From IMG/VR virus record IMGVR_UViG_3300032235_000914, positions 1 to 41,936 of that record: DNA of 41,936 bases, one strand, 5' to 3'. Source of the stretch: a virus. The translations under genes were made by a program, and so were the position numbers. Within the stretch, counting starts at the first letter, position 1, and the number at the start of each line of letters is the position of its first letter. This document shows, one piece after another, positions 1 through 8,141 of the stretch. Under the pieces are notes generated by a model. That model made no database searches. It had not been told where the DNA came from and was given only the letters and a program-made list of their open reading frames with translations.

Positions 1-1102
1 AGCTGTTAACTGTTAACGAATTCCAAGTTAACGTTGAAGTATTAAATTCTCTGAGAACCATGTTTTCGCCATTACCAAGAGCACTGGCTTTTTGCCACAC
101 GCTGCCAGTAGGAGCAGCATTGCTCTGCCAGACTGGTACACTGAAATATGGGGCTATGCTAGTTGCGGCTGCTGGATAAGTTCCTGCTGTAATACCTAAA
201 GTAGTAATAGCATTGCCACCACCATCTTGAATATTTGCAGAGGCGCCTGTTGCAGAAGCGTTTGCTGTAATTACCAATTGACCGTTTGAAACACGAGCAA
301 GAATACCTGTAACACCTGCAGAATTAATTTGTGCTGCTACTGTTGTAACGTTAGATCCACCTGTTATTGATATATTTGTTCCGTTAATTAAAACGTAACC
401 TAAACTCGCTACCACTGGATTTGTCTGTGTTCCAGTAACTGTTGGGATGCCGGTTTGCCATCCGATATTACCAACTTGTTGCCAAGTGTTATCATAGCGT
501 TTGTAGAAAACTGGGTTTTCTGAATTATATGCATTAACAATATAATCACCCACTGTGCCTACTGTGGTGTTGGGTGTAAAATTATCGCCAGCAAGATATT
601 CTGTAGAAGTAATGACGGATGTGGCTTTTTGTGTGAATGCATTGGTGCTTGCATTCCACTCAAAAATACCCCAGTTACTGTTACCAACATCTAGCCATAA
701 ATTACCTGCCGATGGATTAGACAATGGACGAGTAGTTGTGCCGTTAAGAGCACCTAGGTCAACGTCGGCTCGTTGAATATAAATCGTATTGCTAACTCCT
801 AACGCACTGTATGCGGCCAACAATCCGTATTCATTTTGCTCATCTCCGTTGATAGGAGCGCCACCGGCAGTAGTTTTAAAAATTGGTGTACCAAAAGTAG
901 TAACCAAATCACGCTGGCTAGTAATTGTATATACTTTGCCTGCATTTTCTGCCAATGTACCTGCTGCAAATGCAGTTCCACCTGGTGCAACTTTGTTTTC
1001 GGCGGTTGCTAACAAAATGTAAGCCACAGATCCCAGTGCTGCTGGTGCATAATTGCTTTCATCTATAACTGTTACTTGTACGCCTGGAGAAACTAATGCC
1101 AT
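1..1102 (-). CDS. 18: Tail sheath protein gp18 (partial, C-terminus beyond window)
   Basis: Contractile tail sheath subunit that polymerises around the tail tube. I translated this frame by hand. It opens with MALVSPGVQVTVIDESN, the N-terminal signature of myovirus sheath proteins, and stays open for about 367 codons to the left edge, so the C-terminal part is missing. A GAGG ribosome site lies about 9 nt before the ATG, and a GATAAATA late-promoter box lies 30 nt upstream. The middle carries an insert with WNAS and YKRYDNTW motifs, resembling modules in the gp14-like and gp15 proteins of this window. Sheath identity is confident; the insert's role (surface decoration) is inference. Confidence 0.88.
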   Translation of the reverse strand, partial: MALVSPGVQVTVIDESNYAPAALGSVAYILLATAENKVAPGGTAFAAGTLAENAGKVYTITSQRDLVTTFGTPIFKTTAGGAPINGDEQNEYGLLAAYSALGVSNTIYIQRADVDLGALNGTTTRPLSNPSAGNLWLDVGNSNWGIFEWNASTNAFTQKATSVITSTEYLAGDNFTPNTTVGTVGDYIVNAYNSENPVFYKRYDNTWQQVGNIGWQTGIPTVTGTQTNPVVASLGYVLINGTNISITGGSNVTTVAAQINSAGVTGILARVSNGQLVITANASATGASANIQDGGGNAITTLGITAGTYPAAATSIAPYFSVPVWQSNAAPTGSVWQKASALGNGENMVLREFNTSTLTWNSLTVNS

Positions 1103-1131
1103 GTTTCACATCCTCATTAAACTGTTAAAGA

Positions 1132-1139
1132 TATTTATC
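1132..1139 (-). promoter_or_regulatory. Candidate T4-type late promoter for gp18
   Basis: GATAAATA on the minus strand, 7 of 8 matches to the T4 late box TATAAATA, ending 29 nt before the sheath ATG. No -35 element is expected for this promoter type. Box identity is inferred from sequence and spacing only. Confidence 0.45.
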
Positions 1140-1144
1140 GAAAC

Positions 1145-1549
1145 ATGAAAAATATAGGTAGTTTGGTTCACCTTTGCAAAGGTTTAGTAAATACAAACAT
1201 GCAAAGACCTACCTGTTTAGCCTGCAATCAAAATCCATCTGCCATAAACTACATCGTAAAAGGACGTTATCACTTTAGGCGAATGTGTGATAGTTGTATT
1301 AGAAAAGGAAAAAAGCTTAAACCTGTGCCGCCCGCATGGTTTAGAGCAGGTTACAGAAAAAAACTTGTTTGCGAAAAATGTGGTTATCGAGCAAAGTTTC
1401 CAGAAAAACAAATGACTGTTTTTCACTTGGACGGTAATTTAAGAAACACAGACAGTATTAATTTAAAAACAGTGTGTTTAAATTGTAGAGTTGAAGTATC
1501 AACTTCTAAACTGCCATGGCGTGAAAGTCCAATTATACCAGATTTTTAA
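1145..1549 (+). CDS. Zinc-binding, degenerate HNH-like phage protein
   Basis: A 134-aa protein with four Cys pairs: C24/C27, C48/C51, C76/C79 and C111/C114. The segment at residues 93-114 (FHLDGN, then NL, then CLNC) resembles an HNH/His-Me finger flanked by zinc-binding pairs, but the final catalytic His of HNH enzymes is absent. It may therefore be a DNA-binding or structural zinc protein and not a nuclease. Codon 19 (ATG at 1199, MQRPTCLAC) is a plausible alternative start that removes a tail without motifs. It lies on the strand opposite its neighbours, diverges from the sheath gene, and overlaps the dNMP kinase 3' end by 17 bp tail to tail. The specific function is unknown. Confidence 0.7.
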   Translation: MKNIGSLVHLCKGLVNTNMQRPTCLACNQNPSAINYIVKGRYHFRRMCDSCIRKGKKLKPVPPAWFRAGYRKKLVCEKCGYRAKFPEKQMTVFHLDGNLRNTDSINLKTVCLNCRVEVSTSKLPWRESPIIPDF

Positions 1550-2129
1550 GTTGGGCGTATAAGTCTTCAATTGACCCATTATTGTCGATAACAAAATCAA
1601 AATCTGTAGCGGCCCAACTGTATTCACTGGCATGCACTTCGGGATGTTGAATTGGCATTAGTTCTGGGTTACGTCTGGCAACAGCAAACCAGTCTGGATT
1701 TTGTCCTCTGGTAATTCTAATCACCCTACCGCCCGCATTACGAATACTGGATATCTCGTTGGGAAAACGACAATCACTGATAACAATATTGTCTTTACTT
1801 TGACGAATTTTATTTTCTACGCTGGCAATCCAAATTTCATCGTGAAATCCTTTTCGACAAACTTCTGTGCCCCAAAGTTGCAGCACAAGCCTAGGAGTTA
1901 AATTTGGCATATTTAAACGGGCAGCCCACCATGGATCAATTTGTTCACGCCATTCTCGGGCTGTCTTTGTTCGGCCTTCTAACAGATCCCTGTCCCATCC
2001 AAACACAGACGCAACTGCATCTTTAAGAGTGGCTGCAAAGCTGTCTCTGCGAAATTCGTGAAAGTTGACCAAATAATCAGCGGCAGTGTCTTTGCCTGCG
2101 CCAATAAGACCGCAAATACCAATAATCAT
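1533..2129 (-). CDS. Deoxynucleoside monophosphate kinase (T4 gp1-like)
   Basis: Phosphorylates dNMPs to dNDPs with ATP, supplying phage DNA synthesis. The Walker A loop GLIGAGKDT lies at residues 7-15, followed by an adenylate-kinase-like core. DCRFPNE in the middle and a WGTEVCR motif are typical of phage dNMP kinases. The 198-aa length is slightly below T4 gp1. It sits 29 nt downstream of gp13. The ATG has a GGAG ribosome site held in the 3' arm of a small palindrome (2133-2147). Its 3' end overlaps the convergent zinc-protein gene. Confidence 0.9.
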   Translation of the reverse strand: MIIGICGLIGAGKDTAADYLVNFHEFRRDSFAATLKDAVASVFGWDRDLLEGRTKTAREWREQIDPWWAARLNMPNLTPRLVLQLWGTEVCRKGFHDEIWIASVENKIRQSKDNIVISDCRFPNEISSIRNAGGRVIRITRGQNPDWFAVARRNPELMPIQHPEVHASEYSWAATDFDFVIDNNGSIEDLYAQLKNLV

Positions 2130-2132
2130 AGA

Positions 2133-2147
2133 AACTCCTAAGGAGTT
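2133..2147 (-). promoter_or_regulatory. Small palindrome containing the dNMP kinase ribosome site
   Basis: AACTCC-TTA-GGAGTT on the minus strand forms a 6-bp stem with a 3-nt loop, and its 3' arm is the GGAG Shine-Dalgarno. The stem ends 3 nt before the ATG. It could mask the ribosome site, but so short a stem may have little effect. Confidence 0.4.
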
Positions 2148-2158
2148 GCTATTTTACA

Positions 2159-3328
2159 TTATCCAATGACCCATGTCAACGGTTGCGACCCATCAACATA
2201 ATTGGCTAAATCTTTTTCGAGTTGTTCCATTTCGAGCTGAGCTTCTGCTAACAATGCTGCTCCGTTTAACTGAGCGCCACCCTGCGGTCCAACAATAGTA
2301 CTGAATTTACCACGTGCCTGCCCTAATATGCTTTTGGAAAATGCCAGAGCATACTCTTGTAGCCAAGGATAGACTTGAGGGTCACTGAGCAACATACTAT
2401 CTGGCTTGTAGTTGTATATCCAAAGTAACACACTTTCAGGCTGATAGTCGTTGGTTTCATCTTGATATGTTTGAAAAGAAATCTGTGTTCTTTGCAATGC
2501 AGTACCAGTTACACTGGCTGCACCGAGAGTCTGATTAGCTAATACTGTAATCACGGTGCTGGTAGCATCAATAGTTTGTATTCTGTATTGTGTGCTGTAT
2601 CCTTGTACAGAACAATTTTGTATGTATATACTGCTATTAACTTTTAATTTCGTTTGCGGAGCTGGAAGGACAATTGTAATAACACTGTTCACTACTGTAT
2701 TTGCTGCGGTAATAGAAGTCGGAGATACCACTACACCGTCATCGTAAGGAATTTTTCTCACAAGAGTGAGTTTTTTAGTTACACGATTCCATGTATAATT
2801 AATATAACCGCCGAACATCATCATGGCTAATTCTTGGTACTGAGCAAATAATTCGTAGTTTGTTAGTCCACCTACCCTACCAGCAACTAACATATAAGTG
2901 TTCAAATATCCCGATGCAAATGGCTCAAATTGACTGGCTGTGGTTCCTGTGGTACTACCGATGCCTCGTCTAAAGATCTGTCGCACTTCCATTATATTGT
3001 TTGGCAAAATGTATTCTTGTACATTGGGCAACAGGTCTAAAAATGCGTAACTTTCTTCTACAGCATTTGACGCTTTTTGTCTGTATTTTGTTAGTGCTTG
3101 TTTTATAGCAAGATCATAGTGCTCTTTGTCTAATTCAACATCCACAATCTGATCACCTAGTCGTAGCCGGATGTAATCAGTCATTTCATTGCGAAGCTGA
3201 TTGAGAGTTTGAATCTGTTCGTTAGCCGCTATTGCACTTTCCTGGCTAATAAAACCTGGACCGTCGAGACTCTTGACTCTAAGGCTCTGATCGTTTCGTA
3301 AATTGGGTTGTATTACAACTTCTGTCAT
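2159..3328 (-). CDS. 13: Neck protein gp13
   Basis: Head-completion (neck) protein that joins the DNA-filled head to the tail. Two blocks align with T4 gp13 from memory: the N-terminal LRLGDQIVDVELDKEHYDLA helix region (residues ~55-75, matching T4's RRLGAPIINVELT) and the C-terminal LNGAALLAEAQLEMEQLEKD helix ending in WVIG (T4: [20 protein letters not shown], ending ILVG). It is longer than T4 gp13 (389 versus about 309 aa) because of a central beta-rich, Thr/Val-rich insertion (about residues 205-280). A strong hairpin lies directly upstream. Confidence 0.88.
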   Translation of the reverse strand: MTEVVIQPNLRNDQSLRVKSLDGPGFISQESAIAANEQIQTLNQLRNEMTDYIRLRLGDQIVDVELDKEHYDLAIKQALTKYRQKASNAVEESYAFLDLLPNVQEYILPNNIMEVRQIFRRGIGSTTGTTASQFEPFASGYLNTYMLVAGRVGGLTNYELFAQYQELAMMMFGGYINYTWNRVTKKLTLVRKIPYDDGVVVSPTSITAANTVVNSVITIVLPAPQTKLKVNSSIYIQNCSVQGYSTQYRIQTIDATSTVITVLANQTLGAASVTGTALQRTQISFQTYQDETNDYQPESVLLWIYNYKPDSMLLSDPQVYPWLQEYALAFSKSILGQARGKFSTIVGPQGGAQLNGAALLAEAQLEMEQLEKDLANYVDGSQPLTWVIG

Positions 3329-3365
3329 AAAAAAGTCCTGTTAGCAATATTTAGCTAACAGGACT
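3329..3365 (-). terminator. Perfect 12-bp hairpin plus U-tract between the 385-aa gene and gp13
   Basis: The minus strand reads AGTCCTGTTAGC, an 8-nt loop, then GCTAACAGGACT followed by TTTTT. The stem is 12 bp with no mismatch and the T-run ends at the gp13 ATG. This is the layout of an intrinsic terminator for the upstream 385-aa gene. The only Shine-Dalgarno-like sequence for gp13 (AGGA) lies inside the 3' arm, so translation may also be affected. Confidence 0.75.
3348..3355 (-). promoter_or_regulatory. Candidate late promoter core in the hairpin loop before gp13
   Basis: GCTAAATA on the minus strand contains the TAAATA core of the T4 late box (6 of 8 matches). It lies in the loop of the hairpin, 19 nt before the gp13 ATG, close to the 20-24 nt spacing seen at the better boxes here. 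Weak on its own. Confidence 0.3.
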
Positions 3366-3385
3366 GCGGTTTGGGGAGTTAATCG

Positions 3386-4543
3386 TTATGCTGTTTTCAA
3401 TAGCACAATATCTGCACTGATCCGCCCATTAAGCTTAGTTTCAGTGGCTTTGATGTCATCCAAAAACTTACGCAACTGGATTTTTCCCGCTTTTGCAAAC
3501 TCTTTGAGTTTTTCATCAGGCTTACGCAAAGTCTTGCAAACACTCTTATCGATATCAAATCCATCAATCGAAGTTCCTTTGATAGTGAGTTGTTTGTAAC
3601 TAGCAGCAACATATTTGCCCAATTTTCGAGTTTTAGTATTATAAATCCACAACTCCTGAGATCCAATAATATCTGCAGGATTAATAGAAACGATTTTAAG
3701 GACCTTGTCCTCTTTGGCGTACTTAAGTTTAGCCACCAACTTTTCTTTGCTAGGAGCCTTTTTAACTCTTGCTTTTTTAGTAGCTTTCTTGACGCCGCGA
3801 TATTGCTCAATTGCTGCCAGCAAATCATCTATCCATTTAATATGTTTCTTAAAATCTGCTGCTTTGTAATGACTGTAGCCCTCTTTTAGCTGAGGATCTG
3901 TTTTGAGTTGAGCTTCTTCTAGTTCGGCTTTTCTTTTTTGATATACGTTTTCGTATTTTGAAAGCTGACTTTGTACTACGTTGTTGTCAGTGAACCAGTT
4001 ATAAAACTTTACAGTGGTATTGTCTATGTCGTCATACAGACCTTCCAACTCGCCGATCAGTTCGCTGGTTTTTTCTGACAATCGGTCTTGTATTGTAGGT
4101 TTGTAGACTTCAACGGGTTTTGAACTAGTTTCCACAAGTGCTTCTGGTTCAGCTTGCTCAATTGCACTGTCTATCGTTTTAATTAAGAATTCAGTATGAC
4201 GAGTCCTAAAAGTCATTCCAGCACGACGAGCCATAATAAGACTACAGGCTGTCATTGGAATGCTTCGATCCGAACTGCGTTCAAATGCTTTAATCTGCTC
4301 TTTATTCCAACTTGGGATAGTTTTCATCCATTCTACCACATATTTTTTACAATCCTTTTGATTGTAATAATAGTTGTAATAGTAGAAACTACGGCGAAGC
4401 AAGCTATCAAATTGTTCATCTGACCAGTCTACAGATTCCTCAGGCCACTGTGGCTCGCCACCTGTATATTTTTCGTCCGCAAAAAGCGGATTTCGAATTT
4501 TAGTTTCTTTATTTTTAATCTTAATTCCAGCAACAATTGCCAT
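3386..4543 (-). CDS. Conserved-looking phage protein of unknown function (385 aa)
   Basis: I do not recognise this family with confidence. The protein is highly charged. Residues ~1-120 are rich in Trp/Tyr (SFYYYNYYYNQKD) with a helical MTACSLIMARR segment. Residues ~165-250 look coiled-coil-like, and a Lys-rich linker follows (KKATKKARVKKAPSKEK, ~255-270). The C-terminal ~100 residues appear alpha/beta (ELWIYNTKTRKLGKY). No signal peptide or membrane segment is seen. The start is supported by a GGAG site 6 nt before the ATG. Its position next to gp13 suggests a virion or head/neck assembly role; this is inference only. Confidence 0.75.
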   Translation of the reverse strand: MAIVAGIKIKNKETKIRNPLFADEKYTGGEPQWPEESVDWSDEQFDSLLRRSFYYYNYYYNQKDCKKYVVEWMKTIPSWNKEQIKAFERSSDRSIPMTACSLIMARRAGMTFRTRHTEFLIKTIDSAIEQAEPEALVETSSKPVEVYKPTIQDRLSEKTSELIGELEGLYDDIDNTTVKFYNWFTDNNVVQSQLSKYENVYQKRKAELEEAQLKTDPQLKEGYSHYKAADFKKHIKWIDDLLAAIEQYRGVKKATKKARVKKAPSKEKLVAKLKYAKEDKVLKIVSINPADIIGSQELWIYNTKTRKLGKYVAASYKQLTIKGTSIDGFDIDKSVCKTLRKPDEKLKEFAKAGKIQLRKFLDDIKATETKLNGRISADIVLLKTA

Positions 4544-4546
4544 TTT

Positions 4547-4573
4547 TTACTCCGGTTTAATTAAAATTGCCAT
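4547..4573 (-). other. Possible 8-codon leader ORF upstream of the 385-aa gene
   Basis: The minus strand reads MAILIKPE then stop, and its final GAG-TAA overlaps the GGAG ribosome site of the downstream gene. Ribosomes on this mini-ORF would end at the next gene's Shine-Dalgarno. It may be coincidental. Confidence 0.2.
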
Positions 4574-4677
4574 AGTTATATAGCTTTCTAAATTTTCCAA
4601 TGCCCGTTCTTTTTATATTCACAGTTGATAGTTCATTTTGTTATTATAACAGAAACGGTTTTTTATGTCAACATAAC

Positions 4678-4685
4678 CATAAATA
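4678..4685 (+). promoter_or_regulatory. Candidate T4-type late promoter for the gp14-gp15 unit
   Basis: CATAAATA on the plus strand, 7 of 8 matches to TATAAATA, ends 20 nt before the ATG of the gp14-like gene. It sits in the divergent intergenic region (4544-4705), which holds no gene on either strand apart from the possible mini-ORF. Confidence 0.55.
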
Positions 4686-4705
4686 TACAATAAACGGAAT
4701 CAAAA

Positions 4706-6079
4706 ATGCCTAGACTTAGCATGTGGCGCGACAACCACACAAACGATTACAAATTTTTTGATAAAAGAATATCAGAAGAATTTACCATTGGTGGCACCGG
4801 TGTACTGTTGCACAAATATATCGGCACTAATGTGCAGGCAAATGCATATCCCGCTGCAAATACAACTTCTTCTGGCAGAACATTATATTTTGGAAATGTA
4901 GCACCGTTTGAAGTTGGGCAGACTGTAAGTGGTATAGGCATCGCAGCAAATACAATTATAACAGGAACAAACGTAACTAGCAACACTGTTACTATAAGTG
5001 CCAATGTTACTTCTGCTATAACATCAGGGCAACCACTTAATATATACTGGAAAGATGCCACTCAGCCTGTTTATCAAAATCAAAGTGCTTTAAATATCCA
5101 GGATTTATTGTTTTTAGAAAATAGAGATCGAAAATATGATACTTCCGTCTATACTCTTCGGGGCATTTATACTGTTAATGATAACGATTTTGATTTAAAA
5201 CAATTCGGTATCTTTTTAAGTTCAGATACCGTGTATATGACTTTCCATCTCAATGATACTGTGGCGTATTTAGGTCGTAAAATCATGAGCGGAGATGTAC
5301 TAGAACTACAGCACAAAAAAGATTATTATCCATTAAATGAAGATATCCCTGCTGTGTTAAAAAGATATTATGTAGTGCAAGATGCCAGTTTCGCAGCAGA
5401 AGGATTTAGCCAAACTTGGTGGCCACATCTATGGCGTGTAAAACTTACGCCGCTGGTAGACAGTCAAGAATATAAAGACATCATTAATCAACTTGTTCCA
5501 GGCAGTGCTAATAATACTCCTATAGGAAACTACGTGAGCACATTAGACAAACTTATTTCAATCAACGACGCAATCATTCAGCAAGCTGAAATTAATGTAC
5601 CTAAAAGTGGCACTGATATCAATGATTTGTATATTGAACCCATAAACCCCGACGGTAGTCCAGGTGATCCAACAGGACAAACTGTGGATTTAACAAATTT
5701 ATTTGTAGATTCAACTTTGGATTTTACAAATACTCAACCAACTACACCAGACTCTAATGTGCCTGCATATCTCGGAGGCGACGACATACCTCCCAACGGA
5801 TGGCCAGTTACTGCCGGAACTAGTTTTCCAGCTAGTCCAACCATTGGAGACTATGTGTTAAGAACAGATTATGTCCCTAATCGTTTGTTTCGTTATAACG
5901 GCACAAGATGGACTAAAATCGAAGACGGTGTTCGTACCAATCTTACCCCAGGTCCGGACAACAAAACTCAGCGTAGTATTTTTGTTAACGATACTTCCAC
6001 TTATGTCAATAATGAAGGTCAGACAATGCCTACTAGACAAAGTCTCAGCAAGGCACTTACTCCTCGAGCTGACAATTAA
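4706..6079 (+). CDS. 14: Probable neck protein gp14-like virion structural protein
   Basis: Likely head-completion/neck protein. Residues ~120-260 resemble T4 gp14 in order and spacing: a QDLLFLENRDRKYD block, a FHLNDTV block, then SGDVLEL, YYVVQDASF and WRVKL before a long disordered-looking tail. It is followed by gp15, as gp14 is in T4. At 457 aa it is much longer than T4 gp14 (256 aa). The extra sequence includes a beta-rich insertion at ~40-110 (NTIITGTNVTSNTVTISANV) and a C-terminal GDYVLRTDY...RYNGTRW module. The match is by eye, so a general virion structural protein is the fallback. Confidence 0.62.
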   Translation: MPRLSMWRDNHTNDYKFFDKRISEEFTIGGTGVLLHKYIGTNVQANAYPAANTTSSGRTLYFGNVAPFEVGQTVSGIGIAANTIITGTNVTSNTVTISANVTSAITSGQPLNIYWKDATQPVYQNQSALNIQDLLFLENRDRKYDTSVYTLRGIYTVNDNDFDLKQFGIFLSSDTVYMTFHLNDTVAYLGRKIMSGDVLELQHKKDYYPLNEDIPAVLKRYYVVQDASFAAEGFSQTWWPHLWRVKLTPLVDSQEYKDIINQLVPGSANNTPIGNYVSTLDKLISINDAIIQQAEINVPKSGTDINDLYIEPINPDGSPGDPTGQTVDLTNLFVDSTLDFTNTQPTTPDSNVPAYLGGDDIPPNGWPVTAGTSFPASPTIGDYVLRTDYVPNRLFRYNGTRWTKIEDGVRTNLTPGPDNKTQRSIFVNDTSTYVNNEGQTMPTRQSLSKALTPRADN

Positions 6080-6108
6080 TATGTGCATCTAATAGAAAGA
6101 AAGAAACA

Positions 6109-7725
6109 ATGAGTTTACAAAGTTTTTTTTACGATCAACAAATAAGAAGATACATCATACAATTTATTCGTATGGTGTCAAACTTTCAAGTTGAATTTGG
6201 CAGGGATCGTAACAGTGCTATAGCATTACAACGAGTTCCTGTAATATACGGTGACAGTAGTAGACAAGTTGCCAGTATTATTCAACAAAACAGTGAAAAT
6301 GTTTTAAATGCTGTCCCAGCAATGGCTGTGTATGTCAGCGGTCTTACCTACGATAGAGAAAGATTACAAAATCCCACTTATGTAGGCAAATTAAATCTTC
6401 GAGAAAGATACTTTGATCCCGCAACTGGCCAAATGAGTACCACACAGGGAGATGTGTTTACAGTAGAGCGGTTAATGCCGGTGCCTTATAAACTTACGTT
6501 AAATTTAGATATTTGGACTAGCAACACTGAACAAAAACTACAACTGTTAGAACAATTAACTATATTATTCAATCCTGCTTTAGAAATTCAAAGCACTGAC
6601 AATTACATCGATTGGACTAGTATTACCTATGTTCTACTAACCAATGTGAATTGGAGTTCTAGAACCGTGCCCATTGGTACTGACACCCCAATTGATGTTG
6701 CAACACTGACTTTTGAATTGCCTATTTTTATCAGTGCTCCTGCACTAGTAAAGAAGTTAGGGGTTGTACAAAAGATTATTGCCAGTATATTTGACGGGGC
6801 TGGCGGTATTAACGAAGCTATCTACGATGAAGAAAACTTACTGTCTCGGCAATATTTCACACCATTGACTTACGGTGTTATATTATTTGATAATGAACTT
6901 CGATTAGTAAAATACGATCAGCACGTTACTGAAGACTTTGGCGTTCAGGTTGTCAAAGAATTACTGGCACCAGTTACAGCAAATGCCAACGTTATATTGT
7001 CTGACACTGACGGCATTTCGAATAATATGATTATATCCGGATTGAGCATTACCAGTAATGCTAATCCAACTATCACCACTGTACCAAACTGTATAGTGAT
7101 CGGTATCAATGGTGATACTGTAACCGCCAGTAATTTAATTACTGGAAATATCGGGGACAGAATTGTGTTTACTGCCACAACTCGTAAAGAAGGCCCGTCT
7201 GAGCCTTGGAGAGACTTAATTAATGTTTATGGAAATTTAGTAAATGGTACTAGTACTATTAGATTAGAACTCGACGACGGAAATGAAGTTATCGGTACTG
7301 TGGCCTATAACCCTGTTGACGACACTGCATTGCTATGGACTCCGGACATCGACACTATTCCTGTAAACACTTTAGAGCCAGTAAATGCTATAATCGACCC
7401 TCAAAGTGCTAGACCAAATAAAAATTTACAAGATTTAGCCAGTGGCACTCGATATCTATTAGTCAATGACTATGTGTCTGATTCAGGAGCTCAGCCTGCA
7501 TACAACTGGTACGGCCTTGACAATACTCTATTAGAAGCGTATGCTAATGACATTATAGAATTTAATGGACAACATTGGGTTGTGGCATTTTCTAGTAGAT
7601 ACGAAACGCAAGTCGAATATGTGACCAATTTAACAACTGGAACACAGTACAGATGGAATGGGTCAAGTTGGGCTAAAAGCTACGAAGGATTTTATCCTGC
7701 AGGAAAATGGCAACTAACGATATAA
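6109..7725 (+). CDS. 15: Tail sheath stabiliser/terminator gp15 with long C-terminal extension
   Basis: Caps the tail tube and sheath and joins the tail to the neck. Residues 1-230 align with T4 gp15: FYDQQIRRYI...VPVIYGD near the N-terminus (T4: FYNSSFRRYA...VPITYAS), PYKLTLNLDIWTSN around 126 (T4: PIKMIYELSIFTRY), then LTFELPIF. T4 gp15 ends near 272 aa, but here about 270 further residues follow. They include an NVILSDTDGISNNMIISG beta-rich domain and a C-terminal pair of aromatic modules (FNGQHW, WNGSSW). The ribosome site is weak (AAGAAAG). The 3' end overlaps the Nudix gene by 19 bp. Confidence 0.85.
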   Translation: MSLQSFFYDQQIRRYIIQFIRMVSNFQVEFGRDRNSAIALQRVPVIYGDSSRQVASIIQQNSENVLNAVPAMAVYVSGLTYDRERLQNPTYVGKLNLRERYFDPATGQMSTTQGDVFTVERLMPVPYKLTLNLDIWTSNTEQKLQLLEQLTILFNPALEIQSTDNYIDWTSITYVLLTNVNWSSRTVPIGTDTPIDVATLTFELPIFISAPALVKKLGVVQKIIASIFDGAGGINEAIYDEENLLSRQYFTPLTYGVILFDNELRLVKYDQHVTEDFGVQVVKELLAPVTANANVILSDTDGISNNMIISGLSITSNANPTITTVPNCIVIGINGDTVTASNLITGNIGDRIVFTATTRKEGPSEPWRDLINVYGNLVNGTSTIRLELDDGNEVIGTVAYNPVDDTALLWTPDIDTIPVNTLEPVNAIIDPQSARPNKNLQDLASGTRYLLVNDYVSDSGAQPAYNWYGLDNTLLEAYANDIIEFNGQHWVVAFSSRYETQVEYVTNLTTGTQYRWNGSSWAKSYEGFYPAGKWQLTI

Positions 7726-8141
7726 AACAAGGTTGCGGTGCATTAATTTATTGCACACTAACTCACAGGTATTTGTTTTTATTACGTAACGGCGGAAAAT
7801 TTCCTAACACGTGGGGAATCGTAGGAGGTAAAATAGAACAAAACGAAACAATACTGCAAGGGTTAGAACGGGAAATCAATGAGGAGTTGGGTGGTAAAAT
7901 TGATGGTGCTAAAACTATCCCCATTGAAAAATACACCAGTAACAATAACAGATTTGTTTACCACACCTTCTTAATTAAAGTAGAAGAAGAATTTATACCT
8001 AATTTAAATCACGAACACTTGGGATATTGTTGGGTACCTATAGACATGCATCCTACCCCATTGCATCCAGGTGTTTATAGAACATTTAAATTTAAAAATA
8101 TTAAAGAAAAAATTAAAGTACACGAAAAAATCATAGATTAA
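7707..8141 (+). CDS. Nudix hydrolase
   Basis: Hydrolyses a nucleoside diphosphate linked to another group; the substrate is not predictable. A complete Nudix box runs from GGKIEQNET to REINEELGG at about residues 41-62, with every G, E, R-E and E-E position of the GX5EX7REUXEEXGU motif kept. The protein is a single compact domain (144 aa). The start overlaps the gp15 stop by 19 bp with an AGGA just upstream, so translation is probably coupled. An enzyme that could act on nucleotide sugars sits next to the sugar-enzyme block, but on the opposite strand. The 3' end overlaps the convergent oxygenase gene by 11 bp. Confidence 0.88.
   Translation: MATNDIKQGCGALIYCTLTHRYLFLLRNGGKFPNTWGIVGGKIEQNETILQGLEREINEELGGKIDGAKTIPIEKYTSNNNRFVYHTFLIKVEEEFIPNLNHEHLGYCWVPIDMHPTPLHPGVYRTFKFKNIKEKIKVHEKIID

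Noticed and set aside
3397-3828. 143-aa minus-strand frame inside the 385-aa gene
   Set aside because: Out-of-frame shadow of the larger gene with Leu/Ser/Lys-rich sequence and no motif.
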